A stretch of DNA of 64,000 nt, from NCBI GenBank assembly GCA_020740775.1, contig JAHEWK010000015.1:806001-870000 (forward strand). Reading direction: 5' to 3'. This document shows, piece after piece, positions 10,989 through 21,351 of the stretch; position 1 is the first letter of the stretch; the number at the start of each line of letters is the position of its first letter. A program made the translations under genes and the position numbers. The DNA is from Ilyonectria destructans. Its lineage: Eukaryota > Ascomycota > Sordariomycetes > Hypocreales > Nectriaceae. Below the pieces are notes generated by a model. That model made no database searches, was not told where the DNA came from, and saw only the letters and a program-made list of their open reading frames with translations.

Positions 10989-12390
10989 ACGGACTTTGAC
11001 CAGAGGGCTGGCCCTCACCGAGCCAGCGCTGATGCGACGACCGTCGCCGCGGCTGCTATCCCGACCGGTTCCACCCCCATCACCAACCCGTTATCTCTCC
11101 ACCACCCGTCTGCTGCGTTTGGCCGAGGTACGAAGTGTTGCAGAGCTTCCTGAGCGGACGAGTCCCCGGTACTTGCGAGGCTCCAAGCCTGGATCTTCAC
11201 TCCTGTCTTTGAACTGGCCACAGCCACCTCGAAACCTCCTTATGATCCAGAAGCTCTACTCGGCACCCGTCGTCGAAGCCGTCGTCAAGTTTTCCAAGTA
11301 CATCCGCAGCGAGTACCCCGAGGTCAACCTCATCTTCGAGCCCCGAATTGCGGCAACTCTTAAGGACCGCCTCGACTTCCCCATCTTCGCATCCGACGAC
11401 CGGACTAGCATTGCGGATAAAATTGACGTCATCACAACCTTTGGCGGCGACGGCACGGTCCTACGAGCCGCAAGCCTCTTTAAACTTCACGGATCAGTGC
11501 CTCCTATTCTGTCGTTTAGCATGGGAACTCTGGGGTTCTTGGGCGAATGGGACTTTGGGGAGCACAAGAAGGCATGGCGAGAAATGTACATGAGCGGGAG
11601 CGATGTGGCCATGCGGGAGGCTGCTTTTCCTCGAGGACTTCGAGACGAGGGGACTACCGGAACTCACAAGGTCTGGGAGCGGATGGGTGGCAAGAGTCTT
11701 GGGGCTCAGAGAGCCTCCAAGGTGTTGCTTCGACACCGTATCAAGGCAGATGTCTTTGATCCGTCGGGGAAAAACATCAACAACTGGCTCTCGGACACGC
11801 TGTCTAGTGATTCGCAGTTAGAGGCGAGGCCGATTGCAGGGACCAAGGAACCATCGCCATCGTTACGGGCCATCAACGAGATTTCTGTGCACCGGGGATC
11901 TCATCCGCACCTTGCCATCATCGACATCTACCAGAACGGTCACTTCCTGACTGAGACGACCGCTGACGGCATCTTGATCAGCACGCCAACAGGCTCAACA
12001 GCATACAGCCTCAGCGCAGGCGGCCCGATTGTGCATCCGCTGGTCAAGTCATTACTCATCACCCCAATCAGTCCGTGCAGTCTGAGCTTCCGGTCTCTGG
12101 TCCTGCCGCTGGACACCAAGGTCAGCCTGCGGATGAGCACTAAGAACCGGGGCCGGGAGCTGGACCTGAGCATCGACGGCAAGCGGTGCGCGGGAGTGTC
12201 GCCCGGGACGGAGATCCGGGTGGAGGGCGAGTTCGTGGGCCGAGCGGGTCCCGGAGAGGAGTGGCACGGGGGCGTGCCGTGCGTGATCCGCACCGAGGAT
12301 GACGACCCGTGGGTGGGCGGGTTGACGGGGTTGCTCAAATTTAACCACCCGTTTGGACGGGAACCGGCGGGGGATGAGTTCTCCGATTAG
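10981..12390 (+). CDS. NAD(H) kinase, probably mitochondrial (POS5-like)
   Basis: Single-exon frame of 469 aa. Family hallmarks are the GGDGT ATP-binding motif (155-159), the NE pair in INEISVHRG (299-300) and the glycine-rich STPTGSTAYSLSAGGPI block (about 334-350). The first 50 residues are rich in Arg, Ser and Leu and lack acids after residue 14, as in a mitochondrial presequence, which matches the POS5-type rather than cytosolic UTR1-type kinases. It phosphorylates NAD+ or NADH to NADP(H) and would feed mitochondrial NADPH supply. Insertions between the GGDGT and NE motifs (about 205-290) are long but typical of fungal members. The start is preceded by GGCCACC, a strong context, but an overlapping uORF lies just upstream. 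Confidence 0.93.
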   Translation: MFKRTLTRGLALTEPALMRRPSPRLLSRPVPPPSPTRYLSTTRLLRLAEVRSVAELPERTSPRYLRGSKPGSSLLSLNWPQPPRNLLMIQKLYSAPVVEAVVKFSKYIRSEYPEVNLIFEPRIAATLKDRLDFPIFASDDRTSIADKIDVITTFGGDGTVLRAASLFKLHGSVPPILSFSMGTLGFLGEWDFGEHKKAWREMYMSGSDVAMREAAFPRGLRDEGTTGTHKVWERMGGKSLGAQRASKVLLRHRIKADVFDPSGKNINNWLSDTLSSDSQLEARPIAGTKEPSPSLRAINEISVHRGSHPHLAIIDIYQNGHFLTETTADGILISTPTGSTAYSLSAGGPIVHPLVKSLLITPISPCSLSFRSLVLPLDTKVSLRMSTKNRGRELDLSIDGKRCAGVSPGTEIRVEGEFVGRAGPGEEWHGGVPCVIRTEDDDPWVGGLTGLLKFNHPFGREPAGDEFSD

Positions 12391-13593
12391 TGGAAGAGTA
12401 CGAGCCACCGCTTGTACGGATAGCTGTAGACTTATTTGATACCCGTCCCCTTTTTGGTTTTTGGTCATTGTAGATAACAGCACAGTAACAGCAGTATAAC
12501 GATACACAGCAGCGGTAGATGAGGATGACCCTCAGGATATCAATGACAGCGATGACGATGAAACCATGTGCCAGATCTTGAAGGCGCAGTCGGTGTCGAA
12601 CGCATCACTGTACGTGCATTGCTCTTAAACGCCGGAGTCCCGGGGAGTTGAGGATACACCGACAGACGGAGCACCCGTCGGCATGCATCGCCACCCTCGA
12701 AACCGACGATCCGATGCTCCCGTGGCTGTGATCGGAGTTTTCGGCGTCTGGCGGTGGCAATGCCTTGAAGTTATTTATGCAGGCGCTGGATGCATAGCGA
12801 TTAAGGTATGGATTGCATGGAGGTTGGTCCACGTAAATTACGTTACAGTAGCAATCATAACCTTATAGTAAGCATGAACGGCGATTTCTTTTTTTGTGGC
12901 TCACCCACGTCGTGGCGTAGTGGAGCCCCAATCAGCCGCCGGAGGCCTGAAGAGACGCTCCTGATGAGGCCATGGGCGGAAGAGGCGGACAGACAACATC
13001 TTACATGCGAAACCGATGAGCGCACGCTGATAGGAACGATCTCGTGAGCTGCGGGCTGACAGCTGGGCAGTGCAAAACAGGAGGACTTTCCGCGGTCGTC
13101 GGTACGGTCGGTAGTTTGTGATGGGCCATTTGCCAGTTGTCCAGCGAGCGGGTGGAATCTTGTTCCCCGTGCCAAGGCCGAGAACTACGAGCCTGCGTAC
13201 TTCGTACTCGGAGCGAGGATGACACGGAAGGGCGGAAAGCAAGCGTGTCTGATCACCATCATGGGTGCGCCCTTCTGGGATTACACTTTCGGCGGTTCTT
13301 TCATCGACAAGAAACGCCAAGTCACCCGGACAGGAAGAATGTTGCGAATGCCTCACAGGTGAAGTCTCGCCCAACCCCTCCAACGTGTAGCACAAGTGTA
13401 GCACACACAAGCTGTAGCACAGAAACATGGCACAGCGACGGGAAACCCACCAAATCGACGTTTGAGCAGGCGCGCTGGTTGGCCCCCATCATCACGCATC
13501 CATCGTCGAAACGGCCCCCGTCACATCCTCTCAACCGTAGCATCAGGCCGTCTTGCCGTCTTGGCGCGCTGGGCACAAACCTCGCCGGCTTTT

Positions 13594-13626
13594 GCCAAGA
13601 GGGGCCAAGAGGGGCCAAGGGCCAAG
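13594..13626. repeat. Short GCCAAGAGGG tandem repeat
   Basis: Two exact GCCAAGAGGG units are followed by degenerate GCCAAGG copies. A simple low-order repeat in an intergenic region. Confidence 0.7.
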
Positions 13627-13765
13627 GATGGGGACCCAGGCTTGTGAACAAGACAAACCCACCAGCGACTTCTACGACACGGGAGTCTTGGCCTCGGGGT
13701 ACTTTTTTTCTTTTCTTTTACTTTTTTAATTATCACATTGTGCTCACTTGCTTGGCACATGGTGA

Positions 13766-13796
13766 GCTGGTGAGTCGGTGAGTCGGTGAGCTGGCA
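13766..13796. repeat. GGTGAGTC tandem repeat
   Basis: Four degenerate 8-bp units (GGTGAGCT/GGTGAGTC) in tandem. Intergenic, no function implied. Confidence 0.6.
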
Positions 13797-15017
13797 AGCG
13801 CCTTGGCGATGTTCCTGTATTTCCTGTCTTGTCGTGCTGATGTGATGGTGGAGTTGTTGATGGAGCGGATAAGAAATAAGGAGGGCTTTTGGCAGGTGGC
13901 CTGTGTGCTGACGCTAATCCATCTGATTTCCAGCACTGGAGTAATATAAAGTGAGGTGTTGAGGGAGAGGGAGAGTGGAGTGGCAGAGGCGCCCGGGGAG
14001 ATCCAAGTCAGCGGAGGATTACTCCAGGGGCCCTGCAGGGGGTCTCCAGGCCGTTTTACTGGCTGCCCAGGAGCCCGAGACGGATTCTGCCATTGTGCCC
14101 CCATCTGCTATCCATCCCAGCCCCCAGCAAGCTTCCCCCGTGCGGTCCAGTGACGGGCGGCGGTAAACGGTTTTGGATAGCGATCGTCCTTGGCCGTGTA
14201 CAGCGGCTGGCGAGTCCTGCGCCTTGTGCCTTTCGCCCTGTGCCGTGCCGCCGTTGCGTCCAGTATGTCTTTGGTGCTGTCACGTCTGTCTCGTCCCTCC
14301 TCCGGCGGACCCGGTGCTGCCGCGGATCCCTCAACCACCCCCCGTATTCTGCCCTCCGTGACTGGTACCCCAATGTCGGCTGCGTCCCCGCCGTCGTTTA
14401 ATGTATCTTCTGGAAGGACTAGAGCTGACGGGGCGACGGGCGACGGACGGCGGTACCTCGTAAATAGTACGCGTATTGCAGTGGCAGGGGAGGCATGTGT
14501 TCCTGGGCTGACTTTGGACTTGGCAGTGCTGCCACAGCAGCGAGCTGAGAAGAGCGACCACCCGCGATGGACGTTGATAATTTAACGCTGCCCGCTCTCG
14601 CTCGCTCGGTGTTTCGTTCCCGCTTCCATCCTTCTCTTGGATCATCTCTACGGCTCGATCCCAATTGCGGCTTTCTATACCAGTGGCCATTGGATCCCTG
14701 GGATTTACCTCCGATCCAGCATTTACAATCGCCGACGCTCCCGAAGCCTCCCATCACCATATTACGAAGGAATTGCCTGATTCCAGCGAGGTAGCGCTAC
14801 TACTTCAGCCACAGGCAACTGGCAGACCATCCTGCCGGGCTCGGGCTGTATTGGAATTATTTTAGCTCCCCTCTTGTCTTAATATTATTATACCCCGGTC
14901 TCTCGTTTGAGAGCTCCCGACAAGAGCACGGGATCGGTCTTTTTTCCCGTTTTCCCTTTCCGCATCTCTCCTCCGCCATCCCATAGCCTCCCGTCTCCTA
15001 CTTCTGGAGTCGCAGCC

Positions 15018-17243
15018 ATGGCTTCGCTATCCAGCAGACTGACCGTCCTGCTGGCAGCCGCGGCCGCCCTCTCGCCCGCTGCGGCCAACCCCCAACCCGC
15101 AGGTACGTTGTCGATGTCTCCCAAGCTCCGCGCTGAAAGTGCAGCGTCCGATTAGCGGTTCGTCCGTCCCGCGATCCGCTAGACGTCGCATGTCTGTGGG
15201 TTTGACGCGCGAGTCTGTGGTGGTGTCTGTGTGCGCGGATGCATGTGCGCACGATCCAGATACAGTATTTTGACATGAGCCATAGTCGACCCTCTCTCCA
15301 ACTCCGTCCCGTCCTCGCGCCGATCAGAATCGCAACTCTCCCAGCGAGGAACCCCCCAAGCGCCCTCCGGCTACGTCCCAAGCGATGTCTCGTGCCCCAG
15401 CACCCGCCCGACAATCCGCAATGGTACTACGCTGTCCGACCAAGAGCTCGAATGGCTCCCGAAGCGCCGAAACGCAACCATTCCCTACATCCGCCAGCTC
15501 CTCAAGCGGATAAACATCCCCGACTTTGACAGCGACGAGTACCTCAAGAATGCCGAGACGAACACCACCGCCCTGCCCAACATTGGCATCGCCGTGTCTG
15601 GTGGTGGCTACCGCGCCATGTTGTCTGGCGCCGGCGCATTGGCAGCCTGGGACATTCGATCCGACGGGAGCCAGAAGGAGGGCAACCTGGGCGGCCTGCT
15701 GCAGAGCGCGACCTATCTCTCCGGTCTGTCTGGCGGCGGCTGGCTCGTGGGCAGTCTGATGATGAACAACTGGACCTCTGTCCAGGAGAGCGTCAACTAC
15801 CCCGGCATCTGGCAGCTGCAGAACTCCATCTTTGAGGGTATGTCTCTTGCGCCTGGACGATAACACCTGAGGAGATTGCGCTCCATAACCAAGCGACTCG
15901 CTAACTCTTCCACAGGCCCTGAGCAGTACAGCCTGCTTGGCTACTACGACGACGTCTTCGATGCGGTGTCGGACAAGAAGGACGCTGGCTACGAGCGATC
16001 GCTCACCGACTACTGGGGCCGCATGCTCTCGTACCAGCTCATCAACGCCACCGACGGCGGCCCTGCCTATACCTGGTCCTCCATCGCCGACGACGAGGAC
16101 TTCAAGGCCGGCAACGCTCCCATGCCCTTCGTCATCGCCGACGGCCGCAACCCCAACGAGACCATCGTGGCCCTGAACTCGACCGTCTTCGAATTCACCC
16201 CCTGGGAGCTCGGCTCCTTCGACCCCACCCTCAGGGCCTTTGTGCCGCTCAAGTACGTCGGCTCCGAGTTCGAGAACGGCAAGCTGCCCAGCGACAAGAG
16301 CTGTGTTCGCGGCTTCGACAACGCTGGCTTCGTCATGGGCACCTCCAGCAGTCTGTTCAACCAGATCGTGCTCTACCTCGACGACGACAACAGCATCTAT
16401 GTCCCCGACAATGTCCCCGAATTTGCCATCGACGCCCTCACGACTATCCTCGGGAACATTGGCGATGACAACAACGACATTGCGGACTGGACGCCCAACC
16501 CCTTCAAGGGCTATAACGCGGAGGAGAGCTACATCGCCGACTTTGATCGCCTGACCCTTGTCGACGGTGGCGAGGATCTCCAGAACGTGCCCTACTACCC
16601 GCACATCCGCATCGAGCGCGAGGTCGACGTCGTCTTCTCGTTCGACTCATCCGCCGACACCGAGTCGCTGTGGCCCGACGGCGCCTCCGCCATCGCCACC
16701 TACGAGCGCTCCCTCGAGGACATCTCCGAGGGCTCCTCGTTCCCCGTGGTCCCTGGCAAGAACACATTCCGCAACCTTGGCCTCAACGCCCGCCCGACCT
16801 TCTTCGGCTGCAACGCCACCAACACCACGGAGCCCTCGCCGCTCATCGTCTACATCCCCAACTACCCCTACGTCTACGCCGCCAACATCTCCACCTTCCA
16901 GATGAGCATCAACGGCTCCGAGCTCTCCGCCATCATCGAGAACGGCTACTCCGTCGCCACCCAGCTCAACGGCACCCGCGACAGCGACTGGCCAGTCTGC
17001 GTCGCCTGCGCCATGCTATCGCGCAGCTTCGACCGCACAAACACCACCGTCCCGGCCAAGTGCCAGGACTGCTTCAACAGCTACTGCTGGAACGGCACGC
17101 TCGACGAGAGCGAGCCCGAGCCCTACTACCCCGATTTTATCGGCGCGCCTCTTAGCATCGAGAGCTTTGCCCACAAGCTCTTGAGCAGCACCATTACCGC
17201 CGCGGCTGTGGCAGCCGCGGTTGGCTTTTCTCTGATTATATAA
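15018..17243 (+). CDS. Phospholipase B (lysophospholipase), GPI-anchored/secreted
   Basis: Three exons, 15018-15102, 15349-15837 and 15916-17243, give 633 aa, a normal length for the family. Exon 1 encodes an Ala-rich signal peptide ending near AAANPQ. The cPLA2/PLB catalytic core is present: SGGGYRAM (about 112-119, oxyanion loop and Arg), GLSGGGW with the likely nucleophile Ser156, and the active-site Asp in LVDGGEDLQNVP (about 408). Many N-glycosylation sequons and a hydrophobic C-terminal tail suggest a glycosylated, GPI-anchored surface enzyme that deacylates phospholipids and lysophospholipids. The acceptor at 15348 was chosen because the nearer AG at 15344 puts the conserved region out of frame. 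The first intron (246 nt) is unusually long for this window. Confidence 0.93.
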
Positions 17244-17975
17244 ACAGCAATCTAGCTTACGTTGCGATGTGCATTATTATTTTTGGTTGATCTTGACTGA
17301 TCTCATCTGAAAGGGGAAGCGATGACGACGGCAAAAAGCATAGGAGTTATTTTTGGTACATGTTGATTCTGGCTACTGGGGAGCCCCTTTCTTTATCTGT
17401 ATCTGTATCCGGACGTGTGCATCGGGGCATGGAGAGAAACGGCTGACAGGAGGGCATTTCGAGGCGCGTAGTCTACAGGTTTGTCATTTTTGGTCTATGA
17501 ATATCCCGGTTGGGTTGATTCTTGGGTGCTATTTTTGGATATCGAGATAGCTGAGCTAGCACACGAGGCAAAATCGCACCCAAATGTGACATACCATATA
17601 TGTGGATGTCACTATACCTTTGATTCCTTCCATACTTCCGCGGTGACCATTGAGCGAGTCACGATGCTGCCTTTCAGCCAGAGCTGAGAATCCTCAAACA
17701 CAAGCTGCATACCATCTATATATATTAGACATTAGTCCCACGAGTTGCTGGCCTCTGCTACCCCGCGGAAGCCTGATTGGTCTCGTCCAACAGGGAAGAT
17801 ATCGCTTCGCGCGGGTCATCATTGCACCCTCACGCCAAATTTGGGGGCGCCATTCGGGGTTTTAGGCTCAACTGCCGGAGCGAGAATCGCCAGTGTAAGC
17901 GCGGACGCAGGGTGGGACGGGAGCGTTAGCGCGGCGCGGAGGAGAGACAAATGGGATTGGAGGTTGTGGTAGAAT

Positions 17976-18010
17976 GTGTGAGTGTAAGTGTAAGTGCAAG
18001 TGTAAGTGTC
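17976..18010. repeat. GTGTAA-like hexamer microsatellite
   Basis: About six degenerate GTGTAA/GTGTGA/GTGCAA hexamers in tandem. Each unit contains the GTAAGT 5' splice consensus, but this lies outside any gene I can define. Confidence 0.7.
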
Positions 18011-18398
18011 AATGCGGATTTGTTTCGACGAGCACGCCACGAACAAACGAGGCTACGTTCCGTGACCCCCGGCGATCATCACCATCATGCTTAAAGAAAA
18101 CTGTGAAACACCATCCATCCATGCATCTCGCCTCTGCACCCCCAACCATTGGCGAAGACACAAGCTGGGCTGGCCAAGCGTAAGCCAAACATGGCGGTTG
18201 AACCCCGTCAGACGTCGGTCAAGGTCACACGGCGCGGGCTATTCGTGGCACGTTGGGCTGGGGACAATGCGAGGGATACGGAGAGGGGCGTTTGGTGGAG
18301 TTTGTTTGTGACGGCGAGAAATGGGTTACCGGTGAGGGGATTGTAAGATCGGGGGAGAGTTTGGCCATGGGGGAGGAGGATATGGGGAGGTGGATGGG

Positions 18399-18405
18399 TA
18401 TAAAG
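18399..18405 (+). promoter_or_regulatory. Candidate TATA box
   Basis: TATAAAG lies 187 bp upstream of the secreted-protein ATG. With a 5'UTR intron of 50 nt the spliced leader would be roughly 100 nt, a usual size. Confidence 0.45.
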
Positions 18406-18529
18406 GGACGGAATGGGAGCACGGAAGTGAAGTTGATGAAGCAGCAAACCCACAAGCAACACAGAACATCTTCTCCTGAATCTATCCAACTCATAACAAC
18501 ACCCCGGCTTTCAACCTCCCGACCACTTC

Positions 18530-18579
18530 GTACGCCCTCCCCTCCCCTCCTCTCTCCTCTCACTAACACCCCCCAACAG
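18530..18579 (+). other. Probable 5'UTR intron
   Basis: GTACGC donor, a pyrimidine-rich body, a perfect CTAAC branch site and a CAACAG acceptor, ending six bases before the ATG of the small secreted protein gene. Length is 50 nt, matching other introns in the window. Confidence 0.55.
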
Positions 18580-18585
18580 CCCAAG

Positions 18586-18888
18586 ATGAAGTTCACCCTC
18601 CTCACAACCCTGCTCCCCCTCGCCTCGGCCTGGACGCTCGACGTGTGGACGACAGACGGCCGCTCGAGCGCCATGCACGGCACCGTCGACGTCGACTGCA
18701 ACGACATTGAGTTCACGCCCCCGCTCGACATCAACCGCGTCAAGTTCAACCCGGACACCGACTGGTTCCCCGACCCGGATACCTTTGAGTTCTATGTCAG
18801 CCCGGGCTGCCAGGGGCTGAGCTACCGTAATGGGGAAGGTGATTATACCATCACGCCGCGGGTGGTCCAGAGCTACAAGGTCTATTGA
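18586..18888 (+). CDS. Small secreted protein, 100 aa
   Basis: A single coding exon. The first 15 residues (MKFTLLTTLLPLASA) form a clear signal peptide with an Ala-X-Ala-like cleavage site. The mature part is about 85 aa, acidic (many Asp/Glu) and has just two cysteines (in VDCNDIEF and SPGCQGLS) that could form one disulphide. The size, secretion signal and lack of a recognised domain fit the fungal effector-candidate/secreted small-protein class, but no family is recognised and function is unknown. A TATA box, 5'UTR intron and the stop followed by an AT-rich 3' region support a real gene. The frame is open upstream of the ATG, but upstream residues do not look like protein. Confidence 0.75.
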   Translation: MKFTLLTTLLPLASAWTLDVWTTDGRSSAMHGTVDVDCNDIEFTPPLDINRVKFNPDTDWFPDPDTFEFYVSPGCQGLSYRNGEGDYTITPRVVQSYKVY

Positions 18889-19202
18889 GCAATGTTGGTG
18901 ATTAGGGAAGAAAGGAGTTACGAGATCACATCTTCTGGAGGGCATCATGTCGTGTCCTGAGACTCACTCGTTTATGTTTAGTGTTCCAATCGAGATTTTC
19001 TGATGTGCTAAATGAATAAAGCTATGGAATTTTAAAGAGACTTGTCTTCGTATCAATTCTTAAACATAGAGAACCGTGGAATGTTGGGTCAGGACTGTCT
19101 TGAAAGACGTCACTTACACATATAAAGCTCCATCACTTGCAAGCACGGATACTGCGTTATATCTCAAACCTCCCAATCACCACCAATGATGTTGCACATC
19201 CG
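18889..19202. other. Intergenic between convergent genes
   Basis: 314 bp between the 3' ends of the small secreted protein gene (+) and the bestrophin-like gene (-). AT-rich, probably holding both polyadenylation regions; nothing else seen. Confidence 0.6.
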
Positions 19203-21026
19203 TCAAACACTCTGCACCCTTATGGGACGACTCCGAAAGTCCACCGGAGCCGGACTCGCGTCAGGCACGAAGACCGGTCGTATGTACGAGTGCACTCGGA
19301 TCAGATACTTTTCATCGTACTCAGCATACTCATTCAGCATGTCGTCAATCTCCCTGGCGATACCAAGCGTCCATGAAAACGTGTTGATGCCCTTGCCAAA
19401 AGGATCCCACATATTCCACAGCTCCTGCAAGAGTACGAGGATGATTGCGCTGATGGACGAGATGCCCACCATGCACAAGAGGGTCATTGCGGTAGGAAAC
19501 ATCATCTCCCCAGCCGTGTTGCGCGGGCTGTTGGTGATGTAGTCGCAGTGTTGTGCTGGCAGAACAAGCGCAATGAGTCTCATTGAACCGTCGACGGCCC
19601 ATAGGAAGGCAATGGGGGCGACGTCACGATAGGCAAACACGGAGCATTCTCGCCCGGCCAGAGCCATCATGTCGATGTTTTCACCTGAGTTTGTCAGACA
19701 TGCTCCTTCATTTGGGATATGGAGACTTACGGATGATAGGTGCTCTCCTCTCATCCAAATTTGCCCCGTCTATGAGATTCTCAAAGTGGTTTCGGATGCA
19801 GTAGATGATGTGCTGCGGTCCCATAGAGGGGACTTTTGTTCTCATGGGCTGTTTTCGAAACTCTTTTTCCAGCTGAAGGGAGAATATCTCAAAGAAATGA
19901 TCAACTGGAACGAGTTTGGGCGGTCCATCAGACCATGGTTTCCGTCGGCTATATGGTCTGTCGTCCGCATTGCCACCTAATCTTAAATGCTGTAAGGCTG
20001 CGGCCGCCTCATGGCAGTACTTTGTGATGGCGGGTTCGCATGTATTGTCACGCATCTGCTGGAGGAGCGCCACTGGATATGCAACAGTCAGAGCTAGACA
20101 CTCGCTGCGATGTTTCAGTTCTGTGCAACTCAAAGGATGGGAGAAAGAGACCTACTAAACGACCAATTGTAATTCGCTGTTGTCATACCCGGTTGCATTG
20201 TTAGTCGTTGTGGTCTTAAGAAGAGAGTAGGTCATCGTGATGGCAGTCTGTTTAACCCGCTCCATTCTTTCTCTGGTGGCTCGCAAACTACTCGCGTCAG
20301 CTTCTCCTGACACGCAAGTGAACAGAAAGCTAGTTACCTAAAGTGTCCCTGAGCGAGTACGAAGCAACCCAGCGCGGTCACTAAACCCTCCGCAAAGAAA
20401 ACATAGCGTGAATTCGATGATCTCTTAGCTGGCGGCTTTGCTTTATTTGGGACGCCTTCAAGGCCAGGAAGTTCACCACCGCACTTGAGCCCAAGACGCG
20501 TATGGAAGAGGGAAATGATGAGGCACATGATGATAAATGGGAACAAACGCCACAAGAACGAAGACGCCATGGATCTGTTTTGGATTTTGTATCCAATTGA
20601 GCTGCAGTTTCCGGGATTTCGAATCTTGCGGTCGATTCTTGACCCGAACAGGTAATGAATGATGTTTTTGGAGCGTTTTGGTCTTGCGTGGAAGGCCCAA
20701 GACGGACCTCCCTCCTCCAGGTCAGTCTCCTCCTCGTGGGCGGACCACGGGGGTATTTCTTGAATTTGGCCGAGAAACGGTACCCGGAACCGGGCGCGAG
20801 GAGATATCGTGTTGATAATGGGGGTGAAGAAGTTGGAATTGCGCGGCGGGTGGACTGGGGAGGGGGATCTGTTGTAAAGATCGAGGTTGATGGAGCTGTT
20901 GCCGGCGGGGCTATCGGTTGCGGCTCTGCGTTGTGTCACGGAAGACCATGGCAGGTCATTGTAGGATGGGAATATGCCTGAGTAGGTTCTGAGAATGGCC
21001 TGTCTGTCTCGACCGATGAAGGACAT
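19203..21026 (-). CDS. Multi-pass membrane protein, bestrophin/UPF0187-like
   Basis: Four exons on the minus strand: 21026-20338, 20290-20189, 20128-19731 and 19684-19203, giving 556 aa. The first two introns use weaker GAG acceptors but keep phase; the third has a classic CTGAC branch site. The protein has a long hydrophilic N-terminus (about 170 aa), a hydrophobic helix (RLFPFIIMCLIISLF), a second near GLVTALGCFVLAQG, a helical soluble region, then a pair of helices around AFLWAVDGSMRLIALVLPA and MTLLCMVGISSISAIILVLL. The latter is followed by ELWNMWDPFGKGIN, which resembles the E-x-PFG signature after the last helix of bestrophin/UPF0187 anion channels. The overall topology agrees, but the match is distant. 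An anion-channel role is inferred only. Confidence 0.7.
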
Positions 21027-21351
21027 TGTCGGAGCAGTTTCGGAGCAGTTGGGGGGACAAGTTGCGATGCAGGAGTGTGAGGAAAAGTGTCGTGCTGGTG
21101 TTGAGTGGTTATTGACTGGAAGTTTCTTGGATAAATGTGCAATAAAGTGAAGCACTTGCCGCTCGCTTTTTAACTGTTGTTGATTCCTTCCTCTGAAGCG
21201 GATCCCTTGCCTCTTATTTGATGTCGCATCTGGCCTCCTTCAACAGCATTCTCGACACATCACAATTGCCATTCAACCAAAAGCATTCGTAACAGATCAT
21301 TAACTTTTCGCTGTCTCATTAAAATCTTCATTGTACATGTATATTCATCCC
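21027..21351. other. Intergenic, promoter of the bestrophin-like gene
   Basis: 325 bp upstream of the bestrophin-like start and downstream of the Gfo/Idh/MocA stop (both on minus). No other feature seen. Confidence 0.55.

Larger units (their letters stand above)
12391..15017. other. Intergenic, no gene recognised
   Basis: 2.6 kb between the NAD kinase and phospholipase B genes, both on plus. Scattered frames of up to 214 codons lack domains. It contains tandem repeats at 13594-13626 and 13766-13796. An AT-rich tract near 14878-14895 (TTAATATTATTATA) about 130 bp before the phospholipase start could be its core promoter. Confidence 0.55.
17244..18585. other. Intergenic, no gene recognised
   Basis: Between phospholipase B and the small secreted protein gene. 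It holds a GTGTAA-type microsatellite (17976-18010), a candidate TATA box (18399-18405) and a probable 5'UTR intron (18530-18579) belonging to the downstream gene. No coding region is supported. Confidence 0.55.

Noticed and set aside
15324..16604. 426-codon open frame on the minus strand
   Set aside because: Antisense to phospholipase B exons and crosses an intron of that gene; Val/Gly-rich composition without any recognisable motif.
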